DNA of 64,000 nt from Methanoregula sp. SKADARSKE-2 (GCA_030919125.1 CP121470.1:992001-1056000); one strand, 5' to 3'. Shown: positions 37,607 to 48,350, counted from the stretch's first letter. Notes: generated from the letters alone by a model not told the origin. Program-made: numbers and translations.

Positions 37607-38556
37607 GTGTGTGGTAAATTGAAATATATCAAAAAGAACGAACTCCAGATTCAGCAGGAGCAGGCGATCAAACACATGCCAGATGGACGAGAGGACAGGA
37701 TCGTTGAAAGTATTGAATTACCTAAGGGCAAAACGGTTGCCACAGATTCTTCCGGCAACAATGTTACTGTGGACGAGACAGCTTTTTTTAACCGATGGGT
37801 TCCTCTGTTACCTTCCGGAGCAATGGCAAGCCCGGTACTGGATGGAGATCTTCCGGAACAAATACCCCCCCCTGAAAACCGGGATGGTGCGCTAGCGCAG
37901 ATAGGAAGAGTGCTTTCCAGCAGGATCTCCCGGGATATCCTGGCCCTGCTGCAGGTGAAAGAGTCGATGCCTTTGTCCCAAATCGCAAAAGCGATCGGTG
38001 TGAATCTGCATACTGCAAAATACCACTTACAGCCCCTGCTCGCTACCGATCTCATAGAGATCGATAACACAGTTAATGACTCAATGAAGAAGAGTGTCAA
38101 AAAGCGGGAGATGAAATGGTACCGTCTCAAGCAGAAAATAATCCTTATCGCATTCTGTCAGAAGAGGGAGATGAATGTCCCCCAGAAGATCTTTTTTCAA
38201 AGAATTATGTAATGGACCACGCTCTTCGGGGGGGTATCTTTGCTTATGCATTCCTGGGTCTTTTGAAGGCGTCTCGGGCTGCCCATCCGCCGAATAATGG
38301 GTGGGCGCCGGTTCCGGTTGCAGCGAAGAGCTTGGAAACTGCCATGAGTAACGGTATGTGGGGATGGGGGTGCGTCCTCGCCTTGGTCTTTTGTGGAACA
38401 GGGTGTCTTTTACTCTTGGGATGCAGAAAAAAACTGACCGCCCGGATTATTTCGGACTCGGCCCCAATTCCGGCGGTTCTTTGGTTCAGAATTAAGGCGG
38501 GGAGTTCAGGGAGGGATTCGAACGGTCATCAGAGAGTCACTCACCCCGACTTCTGA
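37607..38556 (+). pseudogene. winged-helix regulator with C-terminal membrane part, frame break near 38150
   Basis: From about 37607 the protein has an acidic N-terminal part and an ArsR-like winged helix (IGRVLSSRISRDILALLQVK, MPLSQIAKAIGVNLHTAKYH, MKWYRLKQKIILIA). The continuation is in another frame: SEEGDECPPEDLFSKN, then LRGGIFAYAFLGLLKASRAA and a second hydrophobic helix (GCVLALVFCGTGCLLLLGC). Methanogen regulators with a winged helix and C-terminal membrane helices are known; this is one of them, broken by a single frame change. Signal and target genes are unknown. Confidence 0.65.
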
Positions 38557-39637
38557 TTCTGGTATCTTTTGTCCTCATTGCGATCAGCCTCTTTGGCCTC
38601 CTTTACCTGGTTACTAATCCAACGCCGATACGGATTGGTTTCCTCATGCGCCTGGAAGGGGAGACCGGAAAGGAGATTGCCGGGACCGCGTTATGGGCTC
38701 GAGAGACAATAAACGATCAGGGCGGGATCGAAGGATGAGAGGTAGAACTTGTTTTCTGGGATCTTGATAGTGGAGATCTCCAGTCCATGGCACGGGAACT
38801 GCTCGACGATTGGGACGTGAAGTACGTCATTGGTCCGGAGACGAGCGATGAGGTCTACGCAATCGCCCCGGAATACGTCCACCGGAAGAAAGCCCTGATC
38901 ACCCCCTTCGGCAACGGCAGGAGACATCACCCGCGATTTTCAGGAGAGCCGGTACATCTGGAGAACGAGTGGGAACGATATTGACCAGATGGAGATCATC
39001 GTCTCGGAGATCTGGAACCGTAGTGGGAGCCGGGTGGCACTAATCTGCCAGAACACCTCATACGGGAGGGCATTTCAGGAATGGACCGGCGTATTTGCCA
39101 AAAAATATGACATGGATCTCGTCGCAATCAGAACCTTCGAACCGGATTCGACGCAGGATATCGAGAGGGTTGCGGAGGAAATCTCCGCAAAAAGACCCGA
39201 ATATGTTGTTGCTGTTACCTGTTCAGCTGATGCAATCCGGATCAAACAATCTTTCGATCGCACCAAAAACCCGCCAAAGCTCTTCTTTTCGGAATGCGTA
39301 TCCGGTAAAACCCTCCTAAATAATCTCGGAGACTCTGCTGAAGGAATAACAGGGGTTATTTCAGCCCCGGATCCGGCATCGGGCTTCAACAGGAGGTATT
39401 ATGCGCGATTCAAAAAAGATCCCTCGGAAATCTCTCATACCGTCTATGATGCCTCCCTCCTCGCGATTTATGGAGCTGTCAGAAACATCGATAACCCCTT
39501 CGAAGATGCCGCAGATTCGATAACCCTGATCACGAAAGGAGAGGGAGAGGTGATACCATGGCCTCCGGAGTCAGATTCGGAAGATCCGCGATGGCAAAAG
39601 ACCGCGACTTTTCGGAGCGCAGGGAGAATTCCATGAT
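38545..39637 (+). pseudogene. branched-chain amino-acid-type ABC substrate-binding protein, decayed
   Basis: A membrane/signal segment (LLILVSFVLIAISLFGLLYLV) leads into the periplasmic-binding type 1 fold: IRIGFLMRLEGETGKEIAGT, ALWARETINDQGGIEG, then an in-frame TGA at 38736-38738; EVELVFWDLDSGDLQSMARE, and a frame change near 38920; then RVALICQNTSYGRAFQEWTG, EYVVAVTCSADAIRI, HTVYDASLLAIYGAV. These match LivK-type receptors. The end lies just before IS copy 2. With a stop, a frameshift and no transporter genes nearby it is a pseudogene. Confidence 0.78.
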
Positions 39638-39642
39638 CATTA

Positions 39643-40783
39643 GGACTTACGCGTTTGAAGGCAGATTCGAGCAAGAAATCTTCATCACAGCACTACAAAA
39701 ATAATCAGATTAGAACGCCGTGGAAGCGATAAAGAGAGAAGAAGCGGATCGATGAATCGAGCGTTTCGACTCGTACCAGCTGGAACCTGTATTCAATCGA
39801 TGGGTTTCGAGGCGAAGAAATGCCAGCAACGAGAGCAGAATATGTCCTCGTTGAACAACCTCTTTTGGGACCCTGGCATCTCTCGATGCCACAACCTTGC
39901 TTGATGCCACGGTGATCCTCTTCGATATTTCATCCAAGTTCCTTGAACGTTTTTCTGTCGGTTTCCGATGCATCGAGAATATCGGTAGCCCAATGTTCGG
40001 GTTCCTTATCAGAGTGAACGATCCTAAATAGCTTGATGAAACCGTATTGTCTCAGATGAACAACTCTTCCTTCGGGAGGAATCTCAATCTCAGAAACTGA
40101 ACGGTTGTACGTATTATCAGGATCAACCAACCGGTTGGATTTGAGACGGGTACACCAATGCCACTTCAGCGTGCGGATCAATTTCAGGTTGGCGATACAC
40201 GAATACCACGAATCAAAGATGACACATCCCGGCTGAAACTTTCTTTCTTCGGCTGCTCGTAGCATATCCCGGAAATGATCATTTTTGTTTTTCCCGTCTT
40301 TGTCTGGACAATAGATCCGGAAATCTACCGAAACTATCGCAGAACCATCAGTCCAAATGGTTGAGATTAGGTTGATTCCCTGAACTACCCGATGATGCTT
40401 CCCACTCCAGTGCCGGGTCACCAGTTCAATCTGATGGGAATACGGTTTGTCGAGGGTACTATCATCGATTACCAATACTCCTTCGTTAGCCCGGAGCAAC
40501 CGTTGCGCTTCCTCATACAGCGCCCCCGTGTGGTGAGGCTGGCTGCCTCTCTAACAAACGCTTGACGGAAGCGTGAGCTATTGATACTGGTTCAGCGGGA
40601 AAACACCGGGATACCTCTGTACACGAGCAAACCTGATACGTCGATATCAGAAAGTTTACAAAATTGCCGTTCGTGCATTTCGGAGGATTCACTCTCGTTC
40701 GATCTCCATCTCGGGTTTGTCTAACCCTTGGATGGGCGCTACTAACTCTTAGATCTTTCGGTCAAAACCAAGGGCGTAAGTCC
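39643..40783 (-). mobile_element. insertion sequence, copy 2 (1141 bp)
   Basis: Same element as at 7849-8989 in reverse orientation: GGACTTACGC begins at 39643, GCGTAAGTCC ends at 40783, and TA flanks both ends. It lies between the substrate-binding-protein relic and an IS256 transposase relic, so it inserted at or near their junction. Confidence 0.93.
39710..40692 (-). pseudogene. transposase of IS copy 2, two frame breaks and a stop
   Basis: It has the same two frame changes as copy 1. In addition a TGG is changed to TGA (39929-39931), cutting the core frame after KTFKELG. It is therefore more damaged than copies 1 and 3. Confidence 0.82.
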
Positions 40784-40785
40784 TA

Positions 40786-41499
40786 TTAATGTCTCGGCAA
40801 TTACCTTGTGATATTTTCGTGGTACTTTCCTGAGTACAGCACGGATGAAGTGTACGTGACACATCTGCCATGACGAGCCCGGAAACATCGTTTCCGCAGC
40901 AGTCTGGATGCCGGGATGACCATCAGAGATCCCTTCCCAGGTTAATTCGTGTTCTGCATCTGCAATGCTGAAAGTAAAGATCTCACGGTATCCATCCGTC
41001 CTTACCCCGGCTACAACAAAAAGAGCTTTGTTGACATACCGGACTTTCGTCTCTCACCTTGAAATACGAAGCATCAACGAGCAAGAATGGAACGGGGGAG
41101 TCAATTAGTCTCACCATAAAATCATGGACTCTTTCATCGAGTTCCTGAGCTACCTTCGACACGTACGATGCAGAGATCTGGCTGATGCCCAGATGGGAGA
41201 TTACCGTTTCAACATTTCGCGTCGATACACCCTTAAAGATATGATTCAATGATCGCATTCACGAGAGCTTTCTCAGTCCGGGAGTACTACCGCTCGAAGA
41301 CTTTTGTCTCAAACGGGCTCTCTCTCAACTGAGGTTTCTGGAGAAGGAGTTCTCCGAATCTCGTCTTCAGTGACCGTTGACGATACCCGTTCCGATGTGC
41401 TTTCCTCGCGCTCGACCTCGCATACCGCGGTACACCGGCTTGCCGGGCTATTTCTTCTTTCATCACATCGTTCAGAAACCAGGTGATGAGTTGCTGCAT
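40786..41499 (-). pseudogene. IS256 (Mutator) family transposase relic
   Basis: The N-terminal part from 41499 reads QAGVPRYARSSARKAHRNGYR and RSLKTRFGELLLQKPQLRES, the IS256 start. A second piece reads GVSTRNVETVISHLGI, ISASYVSKVAQELDERV and LLVDASYFKVR, including the first catalytic aspartate region. Downstream frames have ISDGHPGIQTAAETMFPGSS and CHVHFIRAVLRKVPRKYHK, the second aspartate area. At least three frame changes occur and the C-terminal third is cut off by IS copy 2. Confidence 0.82.
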
Positions 41500-41672
41500 C
41501 CCCTACTCGTTTTTTCACTTTTACAGCACTTCGGGTAAACTACCGGTGCGCCCCCCTCGGTTCATGTACGTTTCTCCAAAGCATATGTATTCTTTATTTT
41601 AACGATGGCAACCAAAAAATGAGACGGTTTTACAAGAGTAAAAATGTATAGGTAAAAAGGTTAGTTACCGCC

Positions 41673-42128
41673 TCAACAGCGATCGCAGACGTACTCGATC
41701 GCGATCGCCGTCCGCCGCATATCGCCACGGATAAGCTTCTTCCCGCCCCGCAGGAAAAATTTTTTGCACTTCGAGCAGTACTTCGGTCGTAGGGTATCCC
41801 AGAGTTTCATGGGTATCTCGAGCACAAACTCAGATCTTACCCAGTCTTCAGGAGGTTTCTCCGCGTTCTGTTCATAGACTGCGACAAACTCCATGATCTG
41901 GTGGGGGGGCACGCCAAGGTCAACGAACTTCTTGAAGACGAAATAGTTGAAGATGAGCCAGGAGAGATCGGACCGGTCGAGGATACCTTCGTATTCCCCG
42001 AACGATTCATCGAAATCTTCGAGCGAACAGCCGCACAGCGGGCATTTCCCTCCCACGAGCTCATCGAGAAACACTTCTTCCTGGCATCCCGGACAGGTCG
42101 TGTGCGGGGATTGCATGCGTGATGTCAT
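41673..42128 (-). CDS. zinc-ribbon hypothetical protein
   Basis: A 151-residue protein from ATG 42128 (MTSRMQSPHTTCPGCQEE). It has an N-terminal zinc ribbon (CPGCQEEVFLDELVGGKC, then PLCGCS), a helical middle (SDLSWLIFNYFVFKKFVDLG), and a C-terminal CSKCKKFFLRGGKK with a final VCDRC, which may complete a second metal site. Such double-ribbon proteins often bind nucleic acid or ribosomes; nothing specific is known. It lies downstream of mrp and a small gene in the same direction. Confidence 0.72.
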   Translation of the reverse strand: MTSRMQSPHTTCPGCQEEVFLDELVGGKCPLCGCSLEDFDESFGEYEGILDRSDLSWLIFNYFVFKKFVDLGVPPHQIMEFVAVYEQNAEKPPEDWVRSEFVLEIPMKLWDTLRPKYCSKCKKFFLRGGKKLIRGDMRRTAIAIEYVCDRC

Positions 42129-42307
42129 TGTTTCTCCATAAAAGGTGCCGGATAATTCCCAAGAGGGTAGTCGTCTTTCGTCGCAGGATTCCGAAATCAG
42201 GTTGATTGTAGTATTGTGCGGATGGGCACTTATAGGTATCACCAGTGCCACGTGTACCATAAAAGTGTATCCAGCCGGGAGCAGGCCCCCGCACCGCACC
42301 CCTTCGC

Positions 42308-42628
42308 TTACTCTGCGGATTCCCCGGCCCCTTCGGCCTCGCCTTCCATGACAAGCGAGCCGAAGATCACCCTCTCGAGTACCTGGGCAACGTATTTTAT
42401 ATGCATCGCTTTTTCGATATCCTCGTTCCGATGGATATCTGCCCACAATTCGAGCCGGATAAGGGAAAACCGGAAATGATCCAGAGTCTCTTCATCGAGA
42501 TTCATTGCTTCCCGGTAGATGGGCTCGACGAGGTCCGGGAAAGAAAGCGGATTCTCCAGACAGACGACGATCCCCTTGTAGATAGGAAGATCCTTCTCTT
42601 TGCCGGTAAGAATCCGCAGGTAATCCAT
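42308..42628 (-). CDS. conserved-looking small protein downstream of mrp
   Basis: A 106-residue acidic helical protein (MDYLRILTGKEKDLPIYKGI, then DEETLDHFRFSLIRLELWAD, and IEKAMHIKYVAQVLERVIFG). ATG 42628 lies two bases after the mrp stop region, so the two are one operon. No motif is recognised. Its fixed place after mrp suggests a helper role in iron-sulfur handling, but this is only context. Confidence 0.68.
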   Translation of the reverse strand: MDYLRILTGKEKDLPIYKGIVVCLENPLSFPDLVEPIYREAMNLDEETLDHFRFSLIRLELWADIHRNEDIEKAMHIKYVAQVLERVIFGSLVMEGEAEGAGESAE

Positions 42629-42629
42629 C

Positions 42630-43505
42630 TTAACCCTCGACTGCTTTGATCAACTCTTCCATGAGGAGGTCTACGCTCTTCCAGGTCTGGCTCTCCCCAC
42701 GGCGGATGATAAACGGCCTGCCCTCGTCCCCTGCTTTGCGCATCTCAATATCAAGCGGGATCGCGCCGAGGAAGGGGACCGAGAGTTCTTCTGCTACCTT
42801 CTTTCCGCCACCCTTGCCAAAGAGCTCAATCTCTACGCCGCAGTGCGGGCAGATCATGCCACTCATGTTCTCGACAACCCCGATGACCGGTAGTCCGAGT
42901 TTCTCGATAAACTTTGCGGATTTCCGTGCATCGAGCGTTGCGACGTCCTGCGGGGTGGTAACAATGACCGCCCCCCGGACATTCGGCGCAATCTGTGCGA
43001 TGGTCAGGGCTTCATCTCCGGTGCCCGGAGGAAGGTCAACAACGAGATAGTCGAGCGGTCCCCAGTTTACATCGGCAAGGAACTGCTGGATTGCGGCCAT
43101 TTTCATGGGACCACGCCAGATGATGGGCGTGCTCGTGTCGGGGATCAAAAATGCCATGGAGATGACGGAGAGTGATCCGGTGACGCGGACCGGCTCGATC
43201 TTCTTGCCCGTCATGCCCAGCTTGTGATCCTCGATACCCAGCATCTTGGGGACATTCGGGCCGTGCATATCGAGATCGAGAAGACCCACCTTAAAACCGT
43301 GGGCTGAGAGGGCATATGCAAGGTTGACCGATACCGTGGACTTTCCAACCCCGCCTTTCCCGCTCAGGACCATGATGACATGTTTGACATCGATATTTGC
43401 TTTCGGGGGGAGCCCTGCCTGCCCGGTCTTTGCGGATGCGCAGCTTGAGCACTCGTTCTTGCACTCCTCTTCCGGAGCCTGCTTTTGGGTATTTTTCTTT
43501 GCCAT
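42630..43505 (-). CDS. Mrp/NBP35-family iron-sulfur carrier ATPase
   Basis: A 291-residue P-loop protein of the Mrp/ApbC/NBP35 class. Near the N-terminus a cysteine set (EECKNECSSCAS) precedes MVLSGKGGVGKST (Walker A with the two-lysine deviant form), LLDLDMHGPNVPKMLG and VDLPPGTGDEAL; the bridging CxxC is in GMICPHCGVEI. Such proteins bind a [4Fe-4S] cluster between subunits and pass it on. ATG 43505 (MAKKNTQKQ) is preferred over an earlier in-frame codon at 43517. Confidence 0.92.
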   Translation of the reverse strand: MAKKNTQKQAPEEECKNECSSCASAKTGQAGLPPKANIDVKHVIMVLSGKGGVGKSTVSVNLAYALSAHGFKVGLLDLDMHGPNVPKMLGIEDHKLGMTGKKIEPVRVTGSLSVISMAFLIPDTSTPIIWRGPMKMAAIQQFLADVNWGPLDYLVVDLPPGTGDEALTIAQIAPNVRGAVIVTTPQDVATLDARKSAKFIEKLGLPVIGVVENMSGMICPHCGVEIELFGKGGGKKVAEELSVPFLGAIPLDIEMRKAGDEGRPFIIRRGESQTWKSVDLLMEELIKAVEG

Positions 43506-44160
43506 AGGATACCTCACAGAACTGGTCTTGTTCTCAATCAGTTATGTCCCAAAGGCCATAAAGATGTGGAGTTGTACCCAATCCTTTCATTCAAAAATCC
43601 CCTCCCGGCATCAGCAGGAATTTTTATCCTCTCATGGACTTATGCGGGGTAATGAAACCGCTCGTTCTCTCACGGGACTCTCTGGAGCTCCCCGGGGAGA
43701 GGCACCTGCGATGGCGGGAACCTTTCCCCGTGCCTGATTCTTCAGAGTTGAACCTTAATCAGTGGCAGTAATGGTGTTTTGAGAAATCCCGCTGCTCGTT
43801 CACTCCATGGATCATCTGGAACCTTCCGCCATGGCCGGTACTACCCCCGTTATTTCCCTCGAGGGAATCGTATCTGCCCCTTTCATGCAGTCCAGGAGAA
43901 GAACCGATTATAAATCATTAAGCTATACCGGCCCTTCTCCACCCCAAGAGAGACGATACGGTACCCGTTCAGGGCCTACTGTCTCGGGGACCATGCCCGA
44001 CCTCGCCCCCGGTTCGGACAAGCAAATTCGTTGCTGCGATGAACGGGCATATGTTCCAATCCGGGGAGACCATCGCACCCTGCTCGCGCTAAAACGGAGG
44101 AACGGTTCCACCATCTTTATGACCAATGTCTGGCATCAACAACACTATGCGGTGAATTGC
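43506..44160. other. 655-base region upstream of the PEBP gene, no firm gene
   Basis: The PEBP frame is open from 43807, but the residues before 44161 are not family-like. GATTATAAATC at 43907-43917 is a good TATA-like box on the plus strand, which would give a leader of about 220 bases before the PEBP gene. Nothing identifiable as a structured RNA was recognised in that leader. Confidence 0.4.
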
Positions 44161-44622
44161 ATGGAAGTACTTAATGTAAAACTCCCGGTCCAGGTCCTGC
44201 CGAGTGACTACAGTTGCGATGGCGGGGATATCTCTCCGTGGATTGGCATCGATGGCGTCAACACCGGGACAACCAAATCCCTCGCCATTATCATGAATGA
44301 TCCGGATTTACCGGGCGGTGGCGGTTTCGTGCACTGGATCGCGTGGAATATCGCACTTGTCAAGATGATTCCGGAGAAAATATCCAAGACTCCCGAAGTA
44401 TCATATCCGCTCAGACTGGTCCAGGGAAAAAACAGCTTCGGGAGGATAGGATACAGCGGACCCTGCCCGCCGCGAGGAGAAACCCACCGGTACTTTTTCA
44501 AGGTATACGGGCTTGATAGCGAACTCGCCCTCCCGTCCGGAGCGTCAAAAAACCAGCTGGTTAAAGCAATGGAGGGCCGTGTCGTTCAATACGGCGAGAC
44601 TTATGTAACGTACGGGCGCTGA
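44161..44622 (+). CDS. YbhB/YbcL family (PEBP, Raf kinase inhibitor-like) protein
   Basis: A 153-residue PEBP-fold protein with the signatures DYSCDGGDISPWIGI, SLAIIMNDPDLPGGGGFVHW, GRIGYSGPCPPRGETHRYFF and KVYGLDSELALP. The Asp/His/Pro residues form the small anion-binding pocket of this family. The role in archaea is unknown. ATG 44161 gives the usual length. It stands between mrp and the dGTPase relic. Confidence 0.88.
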   Translation: MEVLNVKLPVQVLPSDYSCDGGDISPWIGIDGVNTGTTKSLAIIMNDPDLPGGGGFVHWIAWNIALVKMIPEKISKTPEVSYPLRLVQGKNSFGRIGYSGPCPPRGETHRYFFKVYGLDSELALPSGASKNQLVKAMEGRVVQYGETYVTYGR

Positions 44623-44705
44623 CAAGCGTGTATCTTTTTTAGCCTTCCCCGGCAGTAGGGGATTCGTCACCATTATCACTATCCAGCGCAGAATTGACGT
44701 GAAGT

Positions 44706-45894
44706 ATGCAACGATCTTCATCGGGATATATACCGGACAAGGAACTCATATCTTCCATCCGGCATTCCATTGAGAAGCATGAGTCGCTCCTTTCGCCGTA
44801 TGCAACCCGGAGTGCCGATGCCATGCGGAGGTACAACCGCAAGCCGGACGACATCCGCGCCCCTACTCCCGTGATGCGGACCGGATTATCCATACCCGGG
44901 CATACACCCGGTATATCGACAAGACACAGGTTTTCTATCTCGTAGAAAATGACCATATTACCCACCGGGTGATCCATGTTCAGCTGGTCTCGAAGATCGC
45001 AAGAACCATCGGACGCTCGCTCCGGCTCAACGAGGATCTGATCGAGGCAATAGCCCTGGGCCATGACATCGGGCATATCCCCTATGGACATTTTGGCGAG
45101 AGACGTCTCTCAGACCTATGCAGTAAGTATGCAATCGGCCCATTCTATCATAATGTCCAGAGCGTACGGTCCCTTGACCGGATTGAGGATTGCGATTTAA
45201 CGATGCAGGTCCTTGACGGGATTCTCTGCCATAATGGCGAATCCGATGACATCAGGATCTCCCCGCAACCCTACCGGAACTGGGAAGAGTTTGATCGGAA
45301 GGTCGGGGATAGTTCCCGGGGGATCCGGATTCAGCCCCCCATGACCCTTGAGGGATGCGTGGTCAAGTTCGCCGAAACGATCGCCTTTATCGGACGAGAT
45401 CTGCAGGATGCCCACGAAGTCGGCTTGATCGATACGGGAACCCCGCTCCCCAAAGAATGCGCAGAGGTTCTTGGCGATACCAACAGTGAGATCATCGATA
45501 CACTGATCTACGATCTGCTGGAGAACAGCGATACTGTGGATGAACAATACCTTTCCTACAGCGATCGGGTGTAGAAAAAGCCCTGATTCAGCTGCGCAAT
45601 TTCTCACGGATTCATATCTACGAGAACCGGAAACTCACCTCAGAACAGGATAAAATCCGGCAGATGTTTGCAACACTTTTTGCGCGATATCTGGAAGATA
45701 TCCAGCGCAAAAATACCAGAACGAAAATTTTTACGGATTTTATCAGCTCCGGATGGACAAGCCGGAACTACCTCGAAACGGCAAAACCCGCAGAGCTCGT
45801 CAGGGATTTTATCGCAGAAATGACCGACCGGTATTTTGCAAAACGGTATGAGGAATGTGTCATCCCGCGAAAGATCGAAGGAAAATTCAGCTGA
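44706..45894 (+). pseudogene. dGTPase-like HD-domain hydrolase, two frame breaks
   Basis: Pieces in successive frames add up to one dNTP triphosphohydrolase-like protein: ELISSIRHSIEKHESLLSPY and ATRSADAMRRYNRKPDDIR; a frame change near 44865; then HVQLVSKIARTIGRSLRLNE and EAIALGHDIGHIPYGHFGER, the HD metal motif; ILCHNGES; and, after a second change near 45570 beside an AAAAA run, KALIQLRNFSRIHIYENRKL with the C-terminal helices. The substrate class is inferred from this typical N-terminal plus HD pattern. It may be a real gene with sequence errors, since all motifs are intact. Confidence 0.72.
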
Positions 45895-45957
45895 TTTCCC
45901 CGGATCGATTATTATGGCGGACTTAGAGTTCTCGGGTGACAGATCGCCTATCCGGTC

Positions 45958-46149
45958 TCAGTCATATTTTCCTTTCGGTTTGTCCCAGCCGGTGAATCCG
46001 CAATAGATGCATCCGATGCCCTCGCACTGGGGGCACTTTGTTTTTGGAGCAGTTACAAGAACGGTTCCGGTCTTATTACAGTAAAGGCAACCTTCGCCAT
46101 CGCAATGGGAGCAGGTTGCAGGCTCGTAGCTCTTTTCCGGGTCTGTCAT
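45958..46149 (-). CDS. small zinc-ribbon (DnaJ-type CxxCxGxG) protein
   Basis: A 63-residue protein from ATG 46149 (MTDPEKSYEPATCSHCDGEG) with GGTGCGGAT just upstream. It carries CSHCDGEGCLYCNKTG and CPQCEGIGCIYCGFTG, two paired half-sites like the DnaJ zinc-binding region, so two zinc ions are likely. It is the last gene after the receptor kinase, 10 bases from its stop. It may be an output or chaperone-like partner of the kinase; this is context only. Confidence 0.7.
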   Translation of the reverse strand: MTDPEKSYEPATCSHCDGEGCLYCNKTGTVLVTAPKTKCPQCEGIGCIYCGFTGWDKPKGKYD

Positions 46150-46159
46150 ATCCGCACCT

Positions 46160-48253
46160 TCATTCATCATCCTCATCGAGATACCGGGAAAGCGCGTCCA
46201 GTAATTCGGCTGCTGACGGATATCGCTCTGCCGGGTCTTTCTCCAGGCACTTCAGGATGATCTTTTCAACCGCGGAGGCGTCCGGATTGTACTCGGAGGG
46301 GGGGATCGGCTTTTCGCGGAGGATCGCGTTGCCGACCTCGACAATACTCTCGCCGCCGAACGGGATCGAACCGGTAACCAGCTCATAGAAGACAACCCCG
46401 ATCTGGTAGACATCGGTCCGTTCATCGGTCCTCCCGTAGTCTGAGGGAGATACCTGCTCAGGGGCTGCATACGATAAGGAGAATCCGGCAATACTGGATT
46501 TTTTTACATCCGAGGCAAGAACCTTGCTCATTCCCCAGTCAGTCACTTTGGGTACCAGTGCTTCAGTGAGGAGGATATTGTGCGGCTTGATATCCCGGTG
46601 GATGAATCCATGGCTGTGCGCATAACTGAGAGCATCGGTTATCCCTTTTATTATATGTACAGTTTTCCAGACCGGGATGGGTTTTTCCAGCGCTTCGAGG
46701 GAGCCCGGGACAAATTCCATCTCAACGTAGGGAACCGGGAGGATATTCACCGCCGAGACTTCGACAATATTGGGATGCCGGAGGGTTTCCCATGCCTTGA
46801 TCTCGTTTAAGAAAGACCGGCCGGTCATCTCATCGAAACTGATTGGGATCTTTACGGCAACCTTCCGGCCATCTGTCTTTCGCAGGGCAGAGAAAACCCA
46901 GGCAATACCTCCGCGGCCGACGTAGGCGATTTCCGTGTACTTGTTCTCCAGTTCCTTTGGGAAGTAATTCTTTTGTTCGGCGGCAGATGTGTATGCCCCG
47001 GTGGGTTCAGTGTCCGGCAGGGTTGTTACCGCGGCTGGAGATGGGGGCAGTGTTTCCGGCCTTGGGACCGTGACCGGAGGTACCGTAAGAGAGTCCAACA
47101 GGGAATCTTCTGATCGGGGTGATGAGAGGAATGTATCGGCAGGAATCTCCGCAGGCTTGACCTTCCTCTCACCTGAAAACCGTTGCCGGACAAGATAGCG
47201 GGCTGCACCGGCAACCGCAAGGAGAGCGATCGCCAGGGCAATGGTACCCCATGGGATACCGGTCCCAAAAGGGACCGGTTGGTACGGCGTCCGGGTAGCA
47301 ATCGTTACTACCGGAGGGGTTGTCGTAGGGAGACGGGTCGGGGGGGGAAGGGTTGTCCGATAGGTCGTCCCGGTCGTTCCGCTGACGGGTGTTATCGCGC
47401 TATAGTACTCTTTTGGATCCATCAGGGGGAATGAGTCCATGATTGCCTGGCCCTGATCGTTTTGTCCTTTCCTGGCCCCGCCCAGAAGGATCATATACGA
47501 TGTATCACCGATACCGTCCCCATTCTTGTCCTTCCCCCGGTAATCGCTCCAGTAATTACCCATCCGGCTCTGTTCTTTCTTCCCCAGATAGGTATAGCTC
47601 AGCCTTGCGGATGAGTCCCAGACCGTGGTCTGGCTTTTGGAGATAACGTTCTGGGTACTCTCAAAATTATTCCGGAAAACCTGGTTTGCCGAAGAAAACT
47701 CATCGATTGCGATCCCAACCGAGTTCTTTGAAAGCGTGTTATCATCAATTAGGTTATCATGCGAATTTTCCAGAGTGATCCCAAACCGGGAACTCTCCGT
47801 GATGGTATTTCCGGCAATGGTATTCCCTGCGGCACCGATGAGAAGTATTCCCTGTGCATCCGCCGTAAGGGTATTACCCCCGATCGTGTTACCGCTCGAA
47901 ACGATCCGGATCCCACTCAGGAGGGCGCGGTTTTTAATGACAAAGCCATGAACCGCACAATTGTCGGCAAGGATTTCGACGGTGTTTCCCGCTTGGGGAT
48001 CGATAACCGGTCCTCCGGTTCCGCTGTCCAGCCCGATGAGGGAGACCTTTTTATCAAGCCTGACATTTTCGGCGTACGTCCCGCTCTCAACAGCGATTGT
48101 ATCGCCGGGGGAAGAACTGTCAATCGCGGCCTGGATCGTCGGAAAATCTGCTCCATTCTGGCCGACGCTGTGCTCTGCGGCTGCAACGGAGGAACCACTC
48201 ACCGCACACAGGGCGATGATCAACAGCAGGGCAATACGGGGGGGGGCAGGCAT
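46160..48253 (-). CDS. receptor-type Ser/Thr protein kinase with extracellular beta-helix sensor domain
   Basis: A 697-residue protein. Residues 1-26 are a signal peptide. Residues 33-280 are a NosD/CASH-type right-handed beta-helix (SGNTIGGNTLTADAQGILL, GNTIAGNTITESSRFGI, ending GNYWSDYRGKDKNGDGIGD). A Pro/Thr-rich linker (290-330) leads to a membrane helix at 334-354. After an intracellular linker, residues 438-692 form a Hanks-type kinase: glycine loop GRGGIAWV (446-453), VAVKI with Lys468, IHRDIKPHN (551-559) with Asp554, TDWG (571-574) in place of DFG, and APEQ (597-600). All catalytic residues are present. It follows the FHA regulator by 97 bases and precedes the zinc-ribbon gene, an operon-like order. 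Confidence 0.92.
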   Translation of the reverse strand: MPAPPRIALLLIIALCAVSGSSVAAAEHSVGQNGADFPTIQAAIDSSSPGDTIAVESGTYAENVRLDKKVSLIGLDSGTGGPVIDPQAGNTVEILADNCAVHGFVIKNRALLSGIRIVSSGNTIGGNTLTADAQGILLIGAAGNTIAGNTITESSRFGITLENSHDNLIDDNTLSKNSVGIAIDEFSSANQVFRNNFESTQNVISKSQTTVWDSSARLSYTYLGKKEQSRMGNYWSDYRGKDKNGDGIGDTSYMILLGGARKGQNDQGQAIMDSFPLMDPKEYYSAITPVSGTTGTTYRTTLPPPTRLPTTTPPVVTIATRTPYQPVPFGTGIPWGTIALAIALLAVAGAARYLVRQRFSGERKVKPAEIPADTFLSSPRSEDSLLDSLTVPPVTVPRPETLPPSPAAVTTLPDTEPTGAYTSAAEQKNYFPKELENKYTEIAYVGRGGIAWVFSALRKTDGRKVAVKIPISFDEMTGRSFLNEIKAWETLRHPNIVEVSAVNILPVPYVEMEFVPGSLEALEKPIPVWKTVHIIKGITDALSYAHSHGFIHRDIKPHNILLTEALVPKVTDWGMSKVLASDVKKSSIAGFSLSYAAPEQVSPSDYGRTDERTDVYQIGVVFYELVTGSIPFGGESIVEVGNAILREKPIPPSEYNPDASAVEKIILKCLEKDPAERYPSAAELLDALSRYLDEDDE

Positions 48254-48350
48254 AGGGATCGGAGAAGGTATCAGCTTGTCAGGATCTGGTTTTTATTCTG
48301 TTCTTATCGGGGAAAGGCTTCGGACGTGCATGAACTTACGTCTTAGGACT

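Noticed and set aside
43918..44160. Structured leader or small RNA before the PEBP gene
   Set aside because: A TATA-like box suggests transcription, but no known RNA motif (RNase P, SRP, riboswitch) could be recognised.
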